NCBI GenBank assembly: GCA_030145245.1
Contig: JAQYWC010000074.1
Location: 1-64,000, forward strand
DNA length: 64,000 nucleotides
Direction of reading: 5' to 3'
Origin: Desulfobacterium sp.
GTDB taxonomy: Bacteria > Desulfobacterota > Desulfobacteria > Desulfobacterales > Desulfobacteraceae
Shown here: positions 16,890 to 26,745 of the stretch, one piece after another
Layout of the letters: the number at the start of each line of letters is the position of its first letter
Position numbering within the stretch: the stretch's first letter is position 1
Notes under the pieces: generated by a model
Told to the model about the DNA's origin: nothing
What the model saw: the letters and a program-made list of their open reading frames with translations, nothing else
Databases searched by the model: none
Position numbers and translations under genes: made by a program

Positions 16890-19800
16890 GCACCTTCTCC
16901 CGGGGCGGTGGCACCTGGCGCTACCCATGGCTCCTGCCCCTTATTCCTGGTAAAAGCCGGTTCCAGGCGCTCCCGTGTGACATCCTGCCTGCCACGAAGT
17001 TTTGCCCCAACCAGGCGCAGATCATTGATGATGGTAAAAAAACAGGGGATGAGCACCAGGGTCAGCACCGTTGCAAAAGCAACCCCAAAGGCAAGGGAGA
17101 TGCCCATGGGCACCAGCTGTTGGGCATACTGGCTCGTCTCCATGATCAGGGGCAGCAGGCCTCCCACCGTACTGATGGAGGTGAGCATCACCGCCCTGAA
17201 CCTGCGGACCCCGCCCTGGAACACAGCCCCATAAAAGGTCATCCCCTCTGCAAGGTTCATGTTGATCCGCTCCAGGAGTACAATGGCATCGTTGACCACC
17301 ACGCCGATGAGGGCCACCATGCCGAATACGCTCAAAAGAGACAGCATCTTCCCCATAACAAAATGACCCAGCACAGCCCCCACAAGGCCGAAGGGAACCG
17401 TGACAAGCACAATCAGCGGCTGGATATAGGAGCGGAACATGGTGGCGATGATCAGGAACATCCCCATGACGGCAATGGGCACCCAGAGATAAAGGCTTGA
17501 AAACGACTCCTGGGACCGCTTGGCATCCCCTTCAAAGGAGATGGTGATGCTGGGATGTTTTGCCTTGAGTTCCGGGAAGAACTCCCGGTTCAATTGATTG
17601 ATCACCTCCCCTGCCACCACAATACCGGTATCCACCTCGGCACTCACCATCACCTGGCGCCTCCCGTCCTTCCGGGTGATGGAAGAAAACCCGGGTTCGT
17701 AGGTAAGTTCGGCCACACTGGCCAGGGGCACCTGGGCACCGGTACCGGTCCGGACCATGAAATCCCTGATGCTTGCAAGGCTTGCCCGCTCGGTTTCCGT
17801 CAGCCTCACATTGACCTCCACCTCGTTGTCCCCCCGCTGCACCTTCATGGCTTCCATGCCGTAGAAGCCCCCATACACCTGGGAGGCAAGATCGGAAACC
17901 GTCAGCCCCAGGTGTTCGGCCCCGGGTTTCAGGGAAAACTTGAACTCGTTTTTCCCGGGAGCGTTGTCCGAGAACACCTGGGTCACCCCCTTGATCTGCC
18001 TGAGCTTTGCAATGGTCTCGTCAGCGGCCCCGGAGATGGCTGAAAGGGAGTCACCCCGGAAGCAGATCTCCAGGGGGGCGCCCGGGGGACCGGAATTGGA
18101 AGCTGCGAATTCAAGGGTCTGAACCCCGGCAAGATCACCAGCCTCCTCTTCCCAGGCCCGGATGAAACTCTCGGAGTGAACCGTGCTGATGTCAGGATCC
18201 ATAAGCGTCACCCGTACGCCCCCCACATTGGGCTGGCCCGCATCGACCATGCCCGCTTTCTCCCCGGCGGCCTGGCCCACGGTGGAAAGCATGTTGACAA
18301 TGAGGGACTCTCCAGTTGGGAGGATAAATCGTTGTGCCGCCCGTTGGGCCCCAAGCGCCACCTGGGCAACGGCCCGTTGGGTAACCCCATGGGGGGTGCC
18401 TTCGGGAAATTCGATCACGCTTGTAACAATGGAGGAGGCGGACTTGGGAAAGACATTGAAACGGATGAACCCGCCCCGGACAAGGCCTGCGCACAAAAGC
18501 AGCATCACCATGGCCACACACACGGCCACATACCGCATCCCCACCACCCGTTTTAACAGGGGCAGATAGATCCTTGTGGCAACCCGGTCCATGCTGTTCA
18601 CCGTCATCCTGTGAAACCGGTCAACCCCGGCAAAGAACCGGTTCTTTGGTTTCCTGTCCCCTGTTTTGAGATTGGAGAGATGGGCCGGCAGCACCAGGAT
18701 ACACTCCACAAGGGAGATGACCAGACACCCGATCACCGCCGTGGGCAGGGCCACGATGAACTTTCCCATGACCCCGTCAATATGGTAGAGGGGGATGAAG
18801 GCCACCATGGTTGTCAAAATGGAGGCAAGCACGGGCATTCCCACCTCGGACACGCCGTTGACAACGGCCATGGTGGGCGAATCCCCGTTTTTCCGGCGCA
18901 CAAAGATCGCTTCTCCCACCACAATGGCATCATCGGCCACGATCCCCAGCACCATGATCAGCCCGAACAGGGTGATCTTGTTAAGCGAAATTCCGGCAAA
19001 GTGGACAATGGCAAGGCCGCCCAGAAGCGAGGTTGGAATGCCCATGCCCACCCAGAAGGAGATGGTGGTGTCCATGAAGAGCCACAGGAGAATAAACACC
19101 ATGACAAGCCCCAAAAGAGCGTTGCTGACAAGGGTTTTCAGGCTTGCCCGGATGCCTTCGGTGTTGTCGGACAGGACCATGATCTCGGCGCCTTCAGGAA
19201 GGCTTTGCTGCCGCTCCTGCTGGAACTGGATCACCCGGTCGGCAATTTGAATGGTGTCCTCCTCCCCTGCCAGCACATTGATCAACACCCCGGGCGCTCC
19301 GTTCACCGCCATTGACAGGGTGTTCTCGGTGAACCCGTCCCTGATATCGGCGATCTCTCCCAGGGTGACGCTTTCGCCACCGGCGCCCGTGATCACCTTG
19401 ATCCGGGCAAACTCTTTTCCGGTATACCGTCTTCCAACGGTTCTGACCCGGATCTCTTCGGCATCGGTTTTTATGGAGCCGCCGGACCGGTTCTGGCTTG
19501 CGTCGGAAATGATTTGGGCAATCCCGGCAATGGTAAGGTCGTACTTGAGGAGGGTCGCCTGGGAAACTTCAATGGAGATCTCATAGGCACGGGTGCCCGA
19601 GACCTCGGCCCGGCTCACCCCGTCAATGGCCTGGATCTCCTGCTTGACGGACTCGGCCCACTCCTTGAGCCGTGCCTCTGGCATATCGCCTGTCAGGGCA
19701 AGGCTGATGACGGCCTTCTCGATCTGTGGCCTGACCACGGACGGGGTCTCGGCATCGTCGGGAAAGGTAGTGATGGAATCCACCTCGTTCCTCACCCGGT

Positions 19801-20119
19801 CCAGGAGCACATTGGCATCATACCCGTCAATCACGGTGATGGTGGTGGTGGAGATCCCTTCGGCCGAGGTGCTGGTGTACTCGTCAATGCCCTCAAGCCC
19901 GTCAATGGCGTCCTCGATCTTCCGTGAGATCCCCTCCTCCACCTCTTCGGGATCGGCCCCGGGAAAGGCAACGGTTACACGAATGAAGTCCAGCTCCATG
20001 TCCGGCATCTCTTCCCGCACCATCCCGTTGGCTGCGAGCATGCCGGCCACAAGGATCAGCGCCATGACAAGATTGGCAAACACCCGGTTTCCGGAAAAAG
20101 CCTTGATTATGGATTTCAT
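16886..20119 (-). CDS. RND (HAE1/AcrB-type) efflux pump
   Basis: At 1077 residues this is a full-length proton-driven RND transporter of the inner membrane. It has the N-terminal helix, two large periplasmic loops, and twelve expected membrane segments. The proton-relay aspartate pair is in GIVADDAIVVGE near residue 395, and the second repeat has GVVVNDAIVLLERIN. The porter-domain start EMPDMELDFIRVTVAFPGADPEEVE is typical of the less-studied deltaproteobacterial AcrB-like group that exports hydrophobic drugs or lipids. It overlaps its neighbours on both sides by 4 bp, so the adaptor, pump and channel genes are translationally coupled. Substrate is unknown. Confidence 0.94.
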   Translation of the reverse strand: MKSIIKAFSGNRVFANLVMALILVAGMLAANGMVREEMPDMELDFIRVTVAFPGADPEEVEEGISRKIEDAIDGLEGIDEYTSTSAEGISTTTITVIDGYDANVLLDRVRNEVDSITTFPDDAETPSVVRPQIEKAVISLALTGDMPEARLKEWAESVKQEIQAIDGVSRAEVSGTRAYEISIEVSQATLLKYDLTIAGIAQIISDASQNRSGGSIKTDAEEIRVRTVGRRYTGKEFARIKVITGAGGESVTLGEIADIRDGFTENTLSMAVNGAPGVLINVLAGEEDTIQIADRVIQFQQERQQSLPEGAEIMVLSDNTEGIRASLKTLVSNALLGLVMVFILLWLFMDTTISFWVGMGIPTSLLGGLAIVHFAGISLNKITLFGLIMVLGIVADDAIVVGEAIFVRRKNGDSPTMAVVNGVSEVGMPVLASILTTMVAFIPLYHIDGVMGKFIVALPTAVIGCLVISLVECILVLPAHLSNLKTGDRKPKNRFFAGVDRFHRMTVNSMDRVATRIYLPLLKRVVGMRYVAVCVAMVMLLLCAGLVRGGFIRFNVFPKSASSIVTSVIEFPEGTPHGVTQRAVAQVALGAQRAAQRFILPTGESLIVNMLSTVGQAAGEKAGMVDAGQPNVGGVRVTLMDPDISTVHSESFIRAWEEEAGDLAGVQTLEFAASNSGPPGAPLEICFRGDSLSAISGAADETIAKLRQIKGVTQVFSDNAPGKNEFKFSLKPGAEHLGLTVSDLASQVYGGFYGMEAMKVQRGDNEVEVNVRLTETERASLASIRDFMVRTGTGAQVPLASVAELTYEPGFSSITRKDGRRQVMVSAEVDTGIVVAGEVINQLNREFFPELKAKHPSITISFEGDAKRSQESFSSLYLWVPIAVMGMFLIIATMFRSYIQPLIVLVTVPFGLVGAVLGHFVMGKMLSLLSVFGMVALIGVVVNDAIVLLERINMNLAEGMTFYGAVFQGGVRRFRAVMLTSISTVGGLLPLIMETSQYAQQLVPMGISLAFGVAFATVLTLVLIPCFFTIINDLRLVGAKLRGRQDVTRERLEPAFTRNKGQEPWVAPGATAPGEGA

Positions 20120-21474
20120 GGCGCCCCCAGGGCCGATGCCACCCGGGTGTCACCCAGGCTCACCAGCTGGTTTTCCAACGGATGGGCAAGACGGGTGGTG
20201 ATCACAGGGGTGCCGTCGGGAATATTGCCGGTGACGTAGGCCAGGTCCCCATCCTCCATGACCACGGTGACGTCAACGGTCCGAAGGCGGCCATTTTCTG
20301 CGATAAAGACGGTGTTGTCGTCATTGACAACGGAAATGGGCACCTGGATGGCCCGGGAAAGGGTTTTTCCAGGAATGAACACAGTACAAAACATGCCGTC
20401 CACAACGGGAAACTTTGTCCCGTCAAGCCGGTAGCTGTCACCCTGAATGCGGACGGCCACAAGGAGAGTCCTGGACACGGGGTCATACTTGACGATTCGA
20501 TGGACGGTTGCCCGAACAGAGGAGGTCAACGTTCCGGTCACGGTCTCCACCCTGCACGATCTTGCTTCCATACCGTTAAACCAGTTGCCCGATGAAACAG
20601 TCGCTCCCAGTCCGAGTTTCTCAAAGCAATCGTCCTCGCCCAGGGAGACCCGGATCTCCAGCAGATCATCGTTGGCCAGGGTCAAGGCCCTTGCGCCCAT
20701 GGAGAGATAGATGCCGGGCTCAATGAGCTCCTCCCGGATTCTTCCGTCAAACGGGGCCCGGACCGTGCACCGCTCAAGGTTGAGGCTGGCCGTCTCAAGC
20801 CCGGCCCTGGCATTGGCAAGGTTCTCCTCCGCCTCCAGGATCCTGAGGGGGTAGAGTTCAATGGACTTGATAAGGGCGCGTTCATTGTCAAGAAGCGTGT
20901 TATAGCTCTGCTCGGCCCCCTCCACCCCGGCAAGGGTGCCGACCTGCTCTTGTTCAAACAGGCCTTTCAGGCGAAGGTGGTCGGCCCTGGCAAGGGCGGT
21001 GGTCCGCTGAACCGCGGGCAGCCTTGAACGGTCGTTCCCAGCCTCCACCTTGAGCTGCTGAACCCTGTTCTCCTGGAGCCTCAGGTTGATCCCGGCCTTT
21101 TTTACGGCAAGGGAATAATCCCTGGCATCGATCTCAAACAGGACCTCGCCCTTTTTCACCTGGCCCCCCTGGACAAGGTTGGGGCTGACACGGCTGACGG
21201 TCCCGGACACCTCGGGTGAAATGTCAACGCACTCAAAGGGAGCGGCCTGGCCATATCCCTTGACCGATATCACCACATCCCGGGACTTTGCAATCACCGC
21301 GTCAACGGCCAGGGCCGCAACCTTGGGCGCTTTTTTCGGCAACGGCTTTTTGGCCCGGGCCAGGGTGTTCATGCCGATCATCCCGGCCAGGATCAGCCCC
21401 AGGCAGACCAGGACGGTCACGGCCGGCTGATGCCGTCTGTTTACAATTTTTAGTTCTTTCTCTGGTGGTTCCAT
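20116..21474 (-). CDS. RND efflux periplasmic adaptor (membrane fusion protein)
   Basis: The 452-residue protein has an N-terminal membrane anchor (about residues 14-33), a lipoyl/barrel-sandwich domain split by a helical hairpin, and a beta-barrel domain. Motifs include SPEVSGTVSRVSPNLVQGGQ and CTVRAPFDGRIREELIEPG. It links the pump to the outer-membrane channel. I chose ATG 21474 (MEPPEKELK) because GGAGGGATTC stands just in front of it; two upstream in-frame starts lack such a site. It is the first gene of the efflux and two-component operon. Confidence 0.92.
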   Translation of the reverse strand: MEPPEKELKIVNRRHQPAVTVLVCLGLILAGMIGMNTLARAKKPLPKKAPKVAALAVDAVIAKSRDVVISVKGYGQAAPFECVDISPEVSGTVSRVSPNLVQGGQVKKGEVLFEIDARDYSLAVKKAGINLRLQENRVQQLKVEAGNDRSRLPAVQRTTALARADHLRLKGLFEQEQVGTLAGVEGAEQSYNTLLDNERALIKSIELYPLRILEAEENLANARAGLETASLNLERCTVRAPFDGRIREELIEPGIYLSMGARALTLANDDLLEIRVSLGEDDCFEKLGLGATVSSGNWFNGMEARSCRVETVTGTLTSSVRATVHRIVKYDPVSRTLLVAVRIQGDSYRLDGTKFPVVDGMFCTVFIPGKTLSRAIQVPISVVNDDNTVFIAENGRLRTVDVTVVMEDGDLAYVTGNIPDGTPVITTRLAHPLENQLVSLGDTRVASALGAP

Positions 21475-21768
21475 GAATCCCTCCATGTTGAATTTACAAC
21501 CCACTGTAATCCATGGCGGGTGAACCCCGGGTGAAATTTGTGTGAAAAAACCGTGAAATCATTTCCGGTTCACACGGCCATTCTCTTCCCCAGGACCAGC
21601 ACAACCGGTCGGTCCTATCATCGCCATGGAATCAGATTTTTTGTTGACAATGCCCGTGAATTGATAGACAGTTTTGCCTCCCATGGAACAGGGAGGGCCG
21701 GAGATTGCGCGTCTTGATCTCCTAAACGCGACGGTCCCGGAAAGGTTTATTTTTCAGGATTGAATGCA
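21475..21768. other. Divergent intergenic region between efflux operon and GGDEF gene
   Basis: About 290 bp with no gene. It contains the GTGAA boxes described separately, and a TTGACA at 21644-21649 on the plus strand that could be a -35 element for the GGDEF gene, without a convincing -10. I see no RNA gene or terminator in it. Confidence 0.5.
21520..21557 (-). promoter_or_regulatory. Four 11-bp-spaced GTGAA boxes, likely response-regulator binding site
   Basis: GTGAA occurs at 21520-21524, 21531-21535, 21542-21546 and 21553-21557, exactly 11 bp apart, with a reversed TTCAC just beyond at 21569-21573. Direct repeats with one helical turn spacing are the signature of OmpR/PhoB-family binding. 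They lie 46-83 bp upstream of the adaptor start, so the operon's own regulator is the obvious candidate. Binding is inferred. Confidence 0.72.
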
Positions 21769-22527
21769 ATGGATAGAAAAAATCAAATGAACCATTTAAA
21801 AGAACTCAACACGATTGTATCGGATATCATCACTGCGAAGTCCCATGACGTTCAGGTGGAAGCCGGGCAAAGATTGCTGGCATATACCGTGCGCAAAGAG
21901 ATTGACCGGGAACTCACGGACCTTGCTGAAAATATCGCCATGCTGATGATCCAGAAAGAGGGACGGGATCTGCATCTGGAGTTCATGGACGATGATCTTC
22001 AAAAAGCCAGCAATCTACTTCATACGGCAAAACATGATCCATTGACCGGCCTTGCCAATCGCGGGCTTTTCTATGAAACACTGGATGCTGTATTTGAGAC
22101 GGCGGAAAAAGAGGGCGGCAAACTGGCCCTGATTCTCCTTGACCTGGACAATTTCAAGCCTGTCAACGACACCCATGGCCATGATGCAGGCGATGAACTT
22201 TTACGCCAGGTGGCTGTAAGGATAAAGTCTGAGACGGGAGACACGGGCATTTCCGCCCGCCTTGGCGGGGATGAATTTGTCGTTCTTTTGCCTGATCTCC
22301 AGGACGAAAAAGCGGCATTCACCATGGCCCAGAAGATTCTGCTGAGCCTGAAAAAACCGTTCAGCCTTATTTCAACCACGGTTTTCATCGATTCATCAAT
22401 CGGGATCAGTTTTCTGGACGAGACAACCCAAGGGCCACGCTCCCTGTTAAAGCATGCAGACCTTGCCATGTATGAGGCAAAAAAGGCAGGCAGGGGACGA
22501 TATGTGGTCCATTTTAAAAAAGATTAA
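21769..22527 (+). CDS. GGDEF-domain diguanylate cyclase
   Basis: The 252-residue protein has a helical N-terminal region (residues 1-85) without a recognised sensor and a C-terminal GGDEF domain with an intact RLGGDEFVVLLP signature near residue 165 and DPLTGLANRG at its start. It should make cyclic di-GMP from GTP. The autoinhibitory RxxD site that usually sits before the signature is absent (GDTG instead), so product inhibition through that site is not expected. ATG 21769 with AGGA nine bases ahead is preferred over a TTG three codons upstream. Confidence 0.88.
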   Translation: MDRKNQMNHLKELNTIVSDIITAKSHDVQVEAGQRLLAYTVRKEIDRELTDLAENIAMLMIQKEGRDLHLEFMDDDLQKASNLLHTAKHDPLTGLANRGLFYETLDAVFETAEKEGGKLALILLDLDNFKPVNDTHGHDAGDELLRQVAVRIKSETGDTGISARLGGDEFVVLLPDLQDEKAAFTMAQKILLSLKKPFSLISTTVFIDSSIGISFLDETTQGPRSLLKHADLAMYEAKKAGRGRYVVHFKKD

Positions 22528-22642
22528 ACCCTCTTTTTTCCATGGACAGTTACAAAAAGAGTTGCATTTTGCAGCCCATCCCTGTATACGTTTCTCCACA
22601 TAGAAACAAAAAAACCAACTCCCAGGGAGAAAGGAAGCTATA

Positions 22643-23860
22643 ATGAGCGAGACAATCAGCGACTACAAACTGCCGGACAGCAAAGGATACTTTGGCAACT
22701 ACGGAGGAAGTTTTGTTCCCCCCGAGCTCCAGGACGTTCTGGATGAGATCACGGAAAGCTATCTTGCCATCAGGCAGGACGAGTCCTTCATCCAGGAGCT
22801 TGCCATGCTCAACCGCCACTTTACCGGCCGCCCTTCTCCCATCTTCCATGCAAAAAACCTCTCGGAAAAAATCGGCGGTGCCGACATCTATCTGAAACGG
22901 GAGGACCTGAACCATACAGGTGCCCACAAGATCAACCACTGCCTGGGTGAAGCCCTCCTGGCAAAGAAAATGGGCAAGAAAAAGCTCATTGCCGAAACAG
23001 GGGCAGGCCAGCACGGGGTTGCCCTTGCCACGGCCGCAACCATTGTGGGCCTTGAGTGCGACATCTACATGGGTGTGATCGACATCAAGAAAGAGCACCC
23101 CAACGTAATACGGATGAAGATCCTCGGCGCCAACGTAATACCGGTGGACCGGGGCACACAGACCCTCAAGGATGCGGTGGACGCGGCCTTTGAAGCCTAT
23201 CTTGAAGATCCCGTCACCCAGCTCTACGCCATCGGCTCGGTGGTGGGCCCCCATCCCTTTCCCATGATGGTCAGGGATTTCCAGAAGGTCGTGGGCATCG
23301 AAGCAGAACAGCAGTTTCTCGAGATGACCGGCAAGGATCCCGACAACCTGGTGGCCTGCGTTGGGGGCGGCTCCAATGCCATGGGACTCTTTTCCGCCTT
23401 TCTCGAAAAAACGGACATCAATATCTACGGCGTCGAGCCTGCGGGCAAAGGGTTCAAGGATGGTGAGCACGCAGCCACCCTGAGCTTTGGCAAACCCGGC
23501 ACCCTCCACGGCTTCCACTCCTACCTTCTCCAGGACGAGGCAGGCGAGCCCCTGCCGGTCTACTCGGTTGCAAGCGGACTCGACTATCCCGGTGTGGGTC
23601 CCCAGCACTCCCTGTTAAAGGATCTCGGCAGGGTCAACTACGTGACCGCCAACGACAAAGAGGCCATTGACGCCTTCTTCGGCCTCTCCAGGAGCGACGG
23701 CATCATCCCGGCCATCGAGAGCGCCCATGCCGTAGCCTTTGCAGCAAAGCTTGCCAAAAAGGAAGGAAAGGGCAAGACCATCCTCGTCAACCTCTCTGGC
23801 CGGGGCGACAAGGACATCGATTTTGTCATCGACACCTATGGCAAGGAGTACGGGCTCTAA
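22643..23860 (+). CDS. trpB: Tryptophan synthase beta chain
   Basis: The 405-residue protein is a full-length TrpB of the standard (TrpB1) type, with the PLP lysine in HTGAHKIN (Lys96), the phosphate-binding GGGSNAMG, and catalytic [10 protein letters not shown] plus SGRGDKD near the end. It condenses indole with L-serine to give L-tryptophan, normally in complex with TrpA. No trpA or other trp gene is adjacent, which is unusual for this type. A ribosome binding site, AGAAAGGAAGC, precedes ATG 22643. A strong stem-loop follows it. Confidence 0.95.
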   Translation: MSETISDYKLPDSKGYFGNYGGSFVPPELQDVLDEITESYLAIRQDESFIQELAMLNRHFTGRPSPIFHAKNLSEKIGGADIYLKREDLNHTGAHKINHCLGEALLAKKMGKKKLIAETGAGQHGVALATAATIVGLECDIYMGVIDIKKEHPNVIRMKILGANVIPVDRGTQTLKDAVDAAFEAYLEDPVTQLYAIGSVVGPHPFPMMVRDFQKVVGIEAEQQFLEMTGKDPDNLVACVGGGSNAMGLFSAFLEKTDINIYGVEPAGKGFKDGEHAATLSFGKPGTLHGFHSYLLQDEAGEPLPVYSVASGLDYPGVGPQHSLLKDLGRVNYVTANDKEAIDAFFGLSRSDGIIPAIESAHAVAFAAKLAKKEGKGKTILVNLSGRGDKDIDFVIDTYGKEYGL

Positions 23861-23894
23861 CCCTTCCTGAACCTTTTTCTTCCAGGACATACAC

Positions 23895-23932
23895 CACCAG
23901 GTCCCAAAGCCTTACTGTTTTGGGGCCTGGTG
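23895..23932 (+). terminator. Stem-loop after trpB
   Basis: CACCAGGTCCCAAA (23895-23908) pairs with TTTGGGGCCTGGTG (23919-23932), a 14-bp stem with one G-U type mismatch and a 10-base loop. There is no T-run after it, so it may act as an imperfect terminator or an mRNA 3' stabiliser. Confidence 0.6.
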
Positions 23933-23972
23933 ACGCCCGTTTATCAGCCCTGAACAAAGGACCCTCCACACA

Positions 23973-24512
23973 ATGAAATCAGCCGTATTGGTAATTGATG
24001 TTCAGCGCGGGCTTTTGGATCAAAGCCCGAGACCCTATGATGCCGACGAGATGGTTCAAAAGATCAATCACATTACAAGTCAGGCAAGAACCGCCGACAC
24101 ACCCGTCATTTTCATTCTCCATGAACAAGCCACGGGCCTCCTGGAATATGGCAGTGACAGCTGGCAACCCGCATCAGGACTAACTGTTCACGATACTGAC
24201 TTCAAGGTGAGAAAGACCACACCCGATTCCTTTCTCCGAACCGACCTCGGGGAAATACTGACCACGATTGGCGCAACCAACCTGATCATCAGCGGTTTTG
24301 CCACCGAGTTCTGCGTTGACACCACCACACGCAAGGCAGCCGCATTGGGGTACACGGTTCAACTTGTTTCCGATGCCCACACCACCCACGACAAAGAGCA
24401 CCTGTCTGCAATCCAGATCCGCGCCCACCATAATGCAACCCTCCCCAACATCACAAGCTTTGGCCCCAAAATCACTGCCGTGCCCTCTTCCGATCTCAAC
24501 CTTGGGGGCTGA
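23973..24512 (+). CDS. Isochorismatase-like cysteine hydrolase
   Basis: The 179-residue protein belongs to the isochorismatase/nicotinamidase superfamily, with the catalytic triad Asp9 (LVIDVQRG), Lys81 (KVRKTTPDSF) and Cys114 (FATEFCVDTT). The fold is complete and the length typical. Members hydrolyse amide or vinyl-ether bonds; the exact substrate cannot be predicted and no pathway partner is adjacent. Confidence 0.9.
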   Translation: MKSAVLVIDVQRGLLDQSPRPYDADEMVQKINHITSQARTADTPVIFILHEQATGLLEYGSDSWQPASGLTVHDTDFKVRKTTPDSFLRTDLGEILTTIGATNLIISGFATEFCVDTTTRKAAALGYTVQLVSDAHTTHDKEHLSAIQIRAHHNATLPNITSFGPKITAVPSSDLNLGG

Positions 24513-24667
24513 CCGGGAACCACAACATCCTTGCTATCTCTTTCATCATATTGTATCAACACCAGGTAAGTAAGGCAGGCTGACAGCAAACACAAACCCA
24601 TGGGATTCGCTCCGGACATGAAACGTGCCAGCACACTTTATTGCGCGTCCCCTTAACAAAAGACGAT

Positions 24668-25015
24668 ATGATGGAAAACCAGCAAAAGGCAAAGCTCAAA
24701 GAGAATATCAAGGAGAAACTGGAAGCGATAAAAGAAACCATCGCGTCCTATGAACTGCTTACAAAACCCGTTGCCCCGGATAACGCCATTGGCCGGCTCA
24801 CCCGCATGGAAGCGATAAACAGTAAAAGTATGAATGAAGCTGCCCTGAAAAGAGCCAAATTTACACGATCAAAACTGGAACGCGCATTGGTCAAGATTGA
24901 TACGCCTGATTTCGGCCTGTGCAGGGAATGCGAAGAGCCAATTCCATTTGCAAGATTAATGATCCTGCCTGAAGCCGACCTGTGCGTGAAGTGTGCTGAA
25001 AATCTGGGTGGTTGA
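24668..25015 (+). CDS. DksA/TraR-type zinc-finger protein
   Basis: This protein of about 115 residues has an N-terminal helical part and a C4 zinc finger of the DksA/TraR type, CRECxEPIPFARL followed by CVKC. Such proteins bind in the RNA polymerase secondary channel or act as general transcription modulators. The coiled-coil is short and lacks the acidic tip (DxxDxA) of true DksA: the loop reads FTRSKLERAL. I take ATG 24668 or 24671; no strong ribosome binding site distinguishes them. Confidence 0.78.
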   Translation: MMENQQKAKLKENIKEKLEAIKETIASYELLTKPVAPDNAIGRLTRMEAINSKSMNEAALKRAKFTRSKLERALVKIDTPDFGLCRECEEPIPFARLMILPEADLCVKCAENLGG

Positions 25016-25077
25016 ACCCAACAGACATTGCTAAAACCGTTAATCAGACCAAAACGAAGCTGATCGGAACCCGACAA

Positions 25078-25833
25078 ATGAATGAATTCCAGTGCAAGCG
25101 CTTACCTGCCATGATTTTGCTTGGTTTACTCACCTTCTGGGGATGTGCAACGAATAAGCAACCGTCAGATTTGAATCATTCTGACGCAACCGGCAAGGAG
25201 ATCCAATCCACGCAACTCCCGGCTGCACCAAGCCCCACCATGATCTACGTGACAGACTTCTATCTCGATCCTGATCAGATCCGGCAAGACCGGTCCGTTC
25301 TTCGACGGGATGGCATGGTCGCAAAACGCCTGAACCGCTTTCGCCGTGGGGAAGACCCTGCATCCAAGGCTGCAAGATTGATTCGACTACTTTCAAAGAC
25401 CATTACAAAGGAGCTCAATCGGGCCGGTCAGCCAGCAAAGTATTGCCCGAACAGCTCCGGTTTAAGAAACGAGCTTTTCCAGGCAGATACCCCACTCCCC
25501 CAAGAGGGATGGGTCGTCGGAGGTTGGTTTAAGACGGTGGTCGAAGGTAATCGGTTGGTTAAGGCAACGGTGGGCTTTGGCACCGGGGCAGAAACGATCA
25601 AGATTCAAGTGGCTGTGTCAGATCTCACAAAGAATGCAGCCGAGCCGTTTCTATTCATTGGAACTGACAATGGAACACAAATGATGCCCGGAGGCTTGGT
25701 AACCAAGAATCCCTATGTTGTTGCCGCCAAGTACGTAATGGCTAAGGGCGCAACAGAGAACGATGTAAAGCATCAAGCCGCCTCCATCGCAAAAAGCCTG
25801 ATGGAGTATATCAGCAGAAAACCTACCTCTTGA
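25078..25833 (+). CDS. DUF4410-like lipoprotein
   Basis: The 251-residue protein begins with a lipoprotein signal peptide (hydrophobic MILLGLLTFWGC, lipobox Cys) and continues with a domain resembling the DUF4410 type (IYVTDFYLD and long beta-strand region with GWFKTVVEGNRLVKATVGFG). It should be anchored in the outer or inner membrane facing the periplasm. Function of the family is unknown. ATG 25078 is chosen because it places the signal peptide at the N terminus; the frame opens earlier at a TTG overlapping the previous gene. Confidence 0.68.
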   Translation: MNEFQCKRLPAMILLGLLTFWGCATNKQPSDLNHSDATGKEIQSTQLPAAPSPTMIYVTDFYLDPDQIRQDRSVLRRDGMVAKRLNRFRRGEDPASKAARLIRLLSKTITKELNRAGQPAKYCPNSSGLRNELFQADTPLPQEGWVVGGWFKTVVEGNRLVKATVGFGTGAETIKIQVAVSDLTKNAAEPFLFIGTDNGTQMMPGGLVTKNPYVVAAKYVMAKGATENDVKHQAASIAKSLMEYISRKPTS

Positions 25834-25968
25834 CAATGCCCCTCCACCATGTAAGAGAATATTGAACAGCAAGAGTCACGGCTCTCATCTTCCGGATAAC
25901 ATGAAAATTTATGGGATTAACCTATCTGTAGAATTCATTGTTGTGCTGATAAAACCGAGGGACTTTGA

Positions 25969-26313
25969 ATGATGGAATATTTATTATTTGCAGTAATGGC
26001 GATTGTTTTCGGAGCATTGCATTATTATATCTCCTTATTATTTCTTAAATTCATTGCATATGTTGGCGACAATTACCTCGGATATAAAAAGGATTTCACT
26101 TTCATTGGAATCGGGTTTGTATACGCTTGTTTTATCATTTCCCCTATATTACTTATGCTTCGGGTAAGACTCTTAATGAAACCAGATTCTGCTATTAACT
26201 ACATAGAAACTGCTTGGATTATATTTTTATATTTAATCTTCGCAGCTGTTGGAATTAGAAACCTGATAAAAAATAAAAGCATTTTGATTAAAGCTGGTTA
26301 TATAAAAGATTAA
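25969..26313 (+). CDS. Small membrane protein of unknown function
   Basis: The 114-residue product has three or four predicted membrane segments (about residues 4-28, 44-66, 80-102) and a basic C terminus. I recognise no family. The gene is clearly AT-richer than its surroundings and opens an accessory stretch to about 27.9 kb. GAGGGACTTTGA precedes the start. Confidence 0.6.
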   Translation: MMEYLLFAVMAIVFGALHYYISLLFLKFIAYVGDNYLGYKKDFTFIGIGFVYACFIISPILLMLRVRLLMKPDSAINYIETAWIIFLYLIFAAVGIRNLIKNKSILIKAGYIKD

Positions 26314-26584
26314 AAAGTTGCCTTATTGTTTCACCATGCAAAACTGCTATGGACATTTCATCTACAACGGCCAGAAAGATCTTCATAGTCTTGAGCCCTT
26401 GCCAGTAAATGATACAATTACCCATGTGGAATACAGGATCGCCTACATTACATTTTGCATTGAAATGCAGTGCTTCGGGAAGAGGGTTGTTTGAGGCTTT
26501 AAATGAAATAACGTCCATGGATTCGCAAAACGTCCAGTTCTGTTGTGCAGAGTGGTTCTGAAAAAAACAGGTCAATTCTTATGC
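26314..26584. other. Intergenic, no gene supported
   Basis: About 270 bp after the small membrane protein. A 95-codon minus-strand frame covers part of it but has no domain and no ribosome binding site, so I do not call it. Nothing else is recognised. Confidence 0.4.
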
Positions 26585-26710
26585 ATGCAAGTAGGGCCGG
26601 ACAGGTTTAAGCGTAAGGACAAGGCAATACTTGACTACAAGGAAGCATTATATATTGAAAAGATACGAAATGAGTTTTTTATCAGGCTTGATAAATTGCT
26701 TGAAAAATAA
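26585..26710 (+). CDS. Possible 41-residue helical peptide
   Basis: ATG 26585 opens a 41-codon frame ending at TAA 26710. The product is highly charged and helical (KRKDKAILDYKEALYIEKIR, ending LDKLLEK). It may be a real small protein or the 3' remnant of a larger gene; no ribosome binding site stands out. It is followed closely by a frameshifted small membrane protein. Confidence 0.3.
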   Translation: MQVGPDRFKRKDKAILDYKEALYIEKIRNEFFIRLDKLLEK

Positions 26711-26745
26711 ATGATTTTATTGAACGTTGTCATGGAGATGATAAT

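Noticed and set aside
22550-23608. 352-codon minus-strand frame opposite trpB
   Set aside because: Antisense to trpB in a high-GC region where long antisense frames are common; no family similarity.
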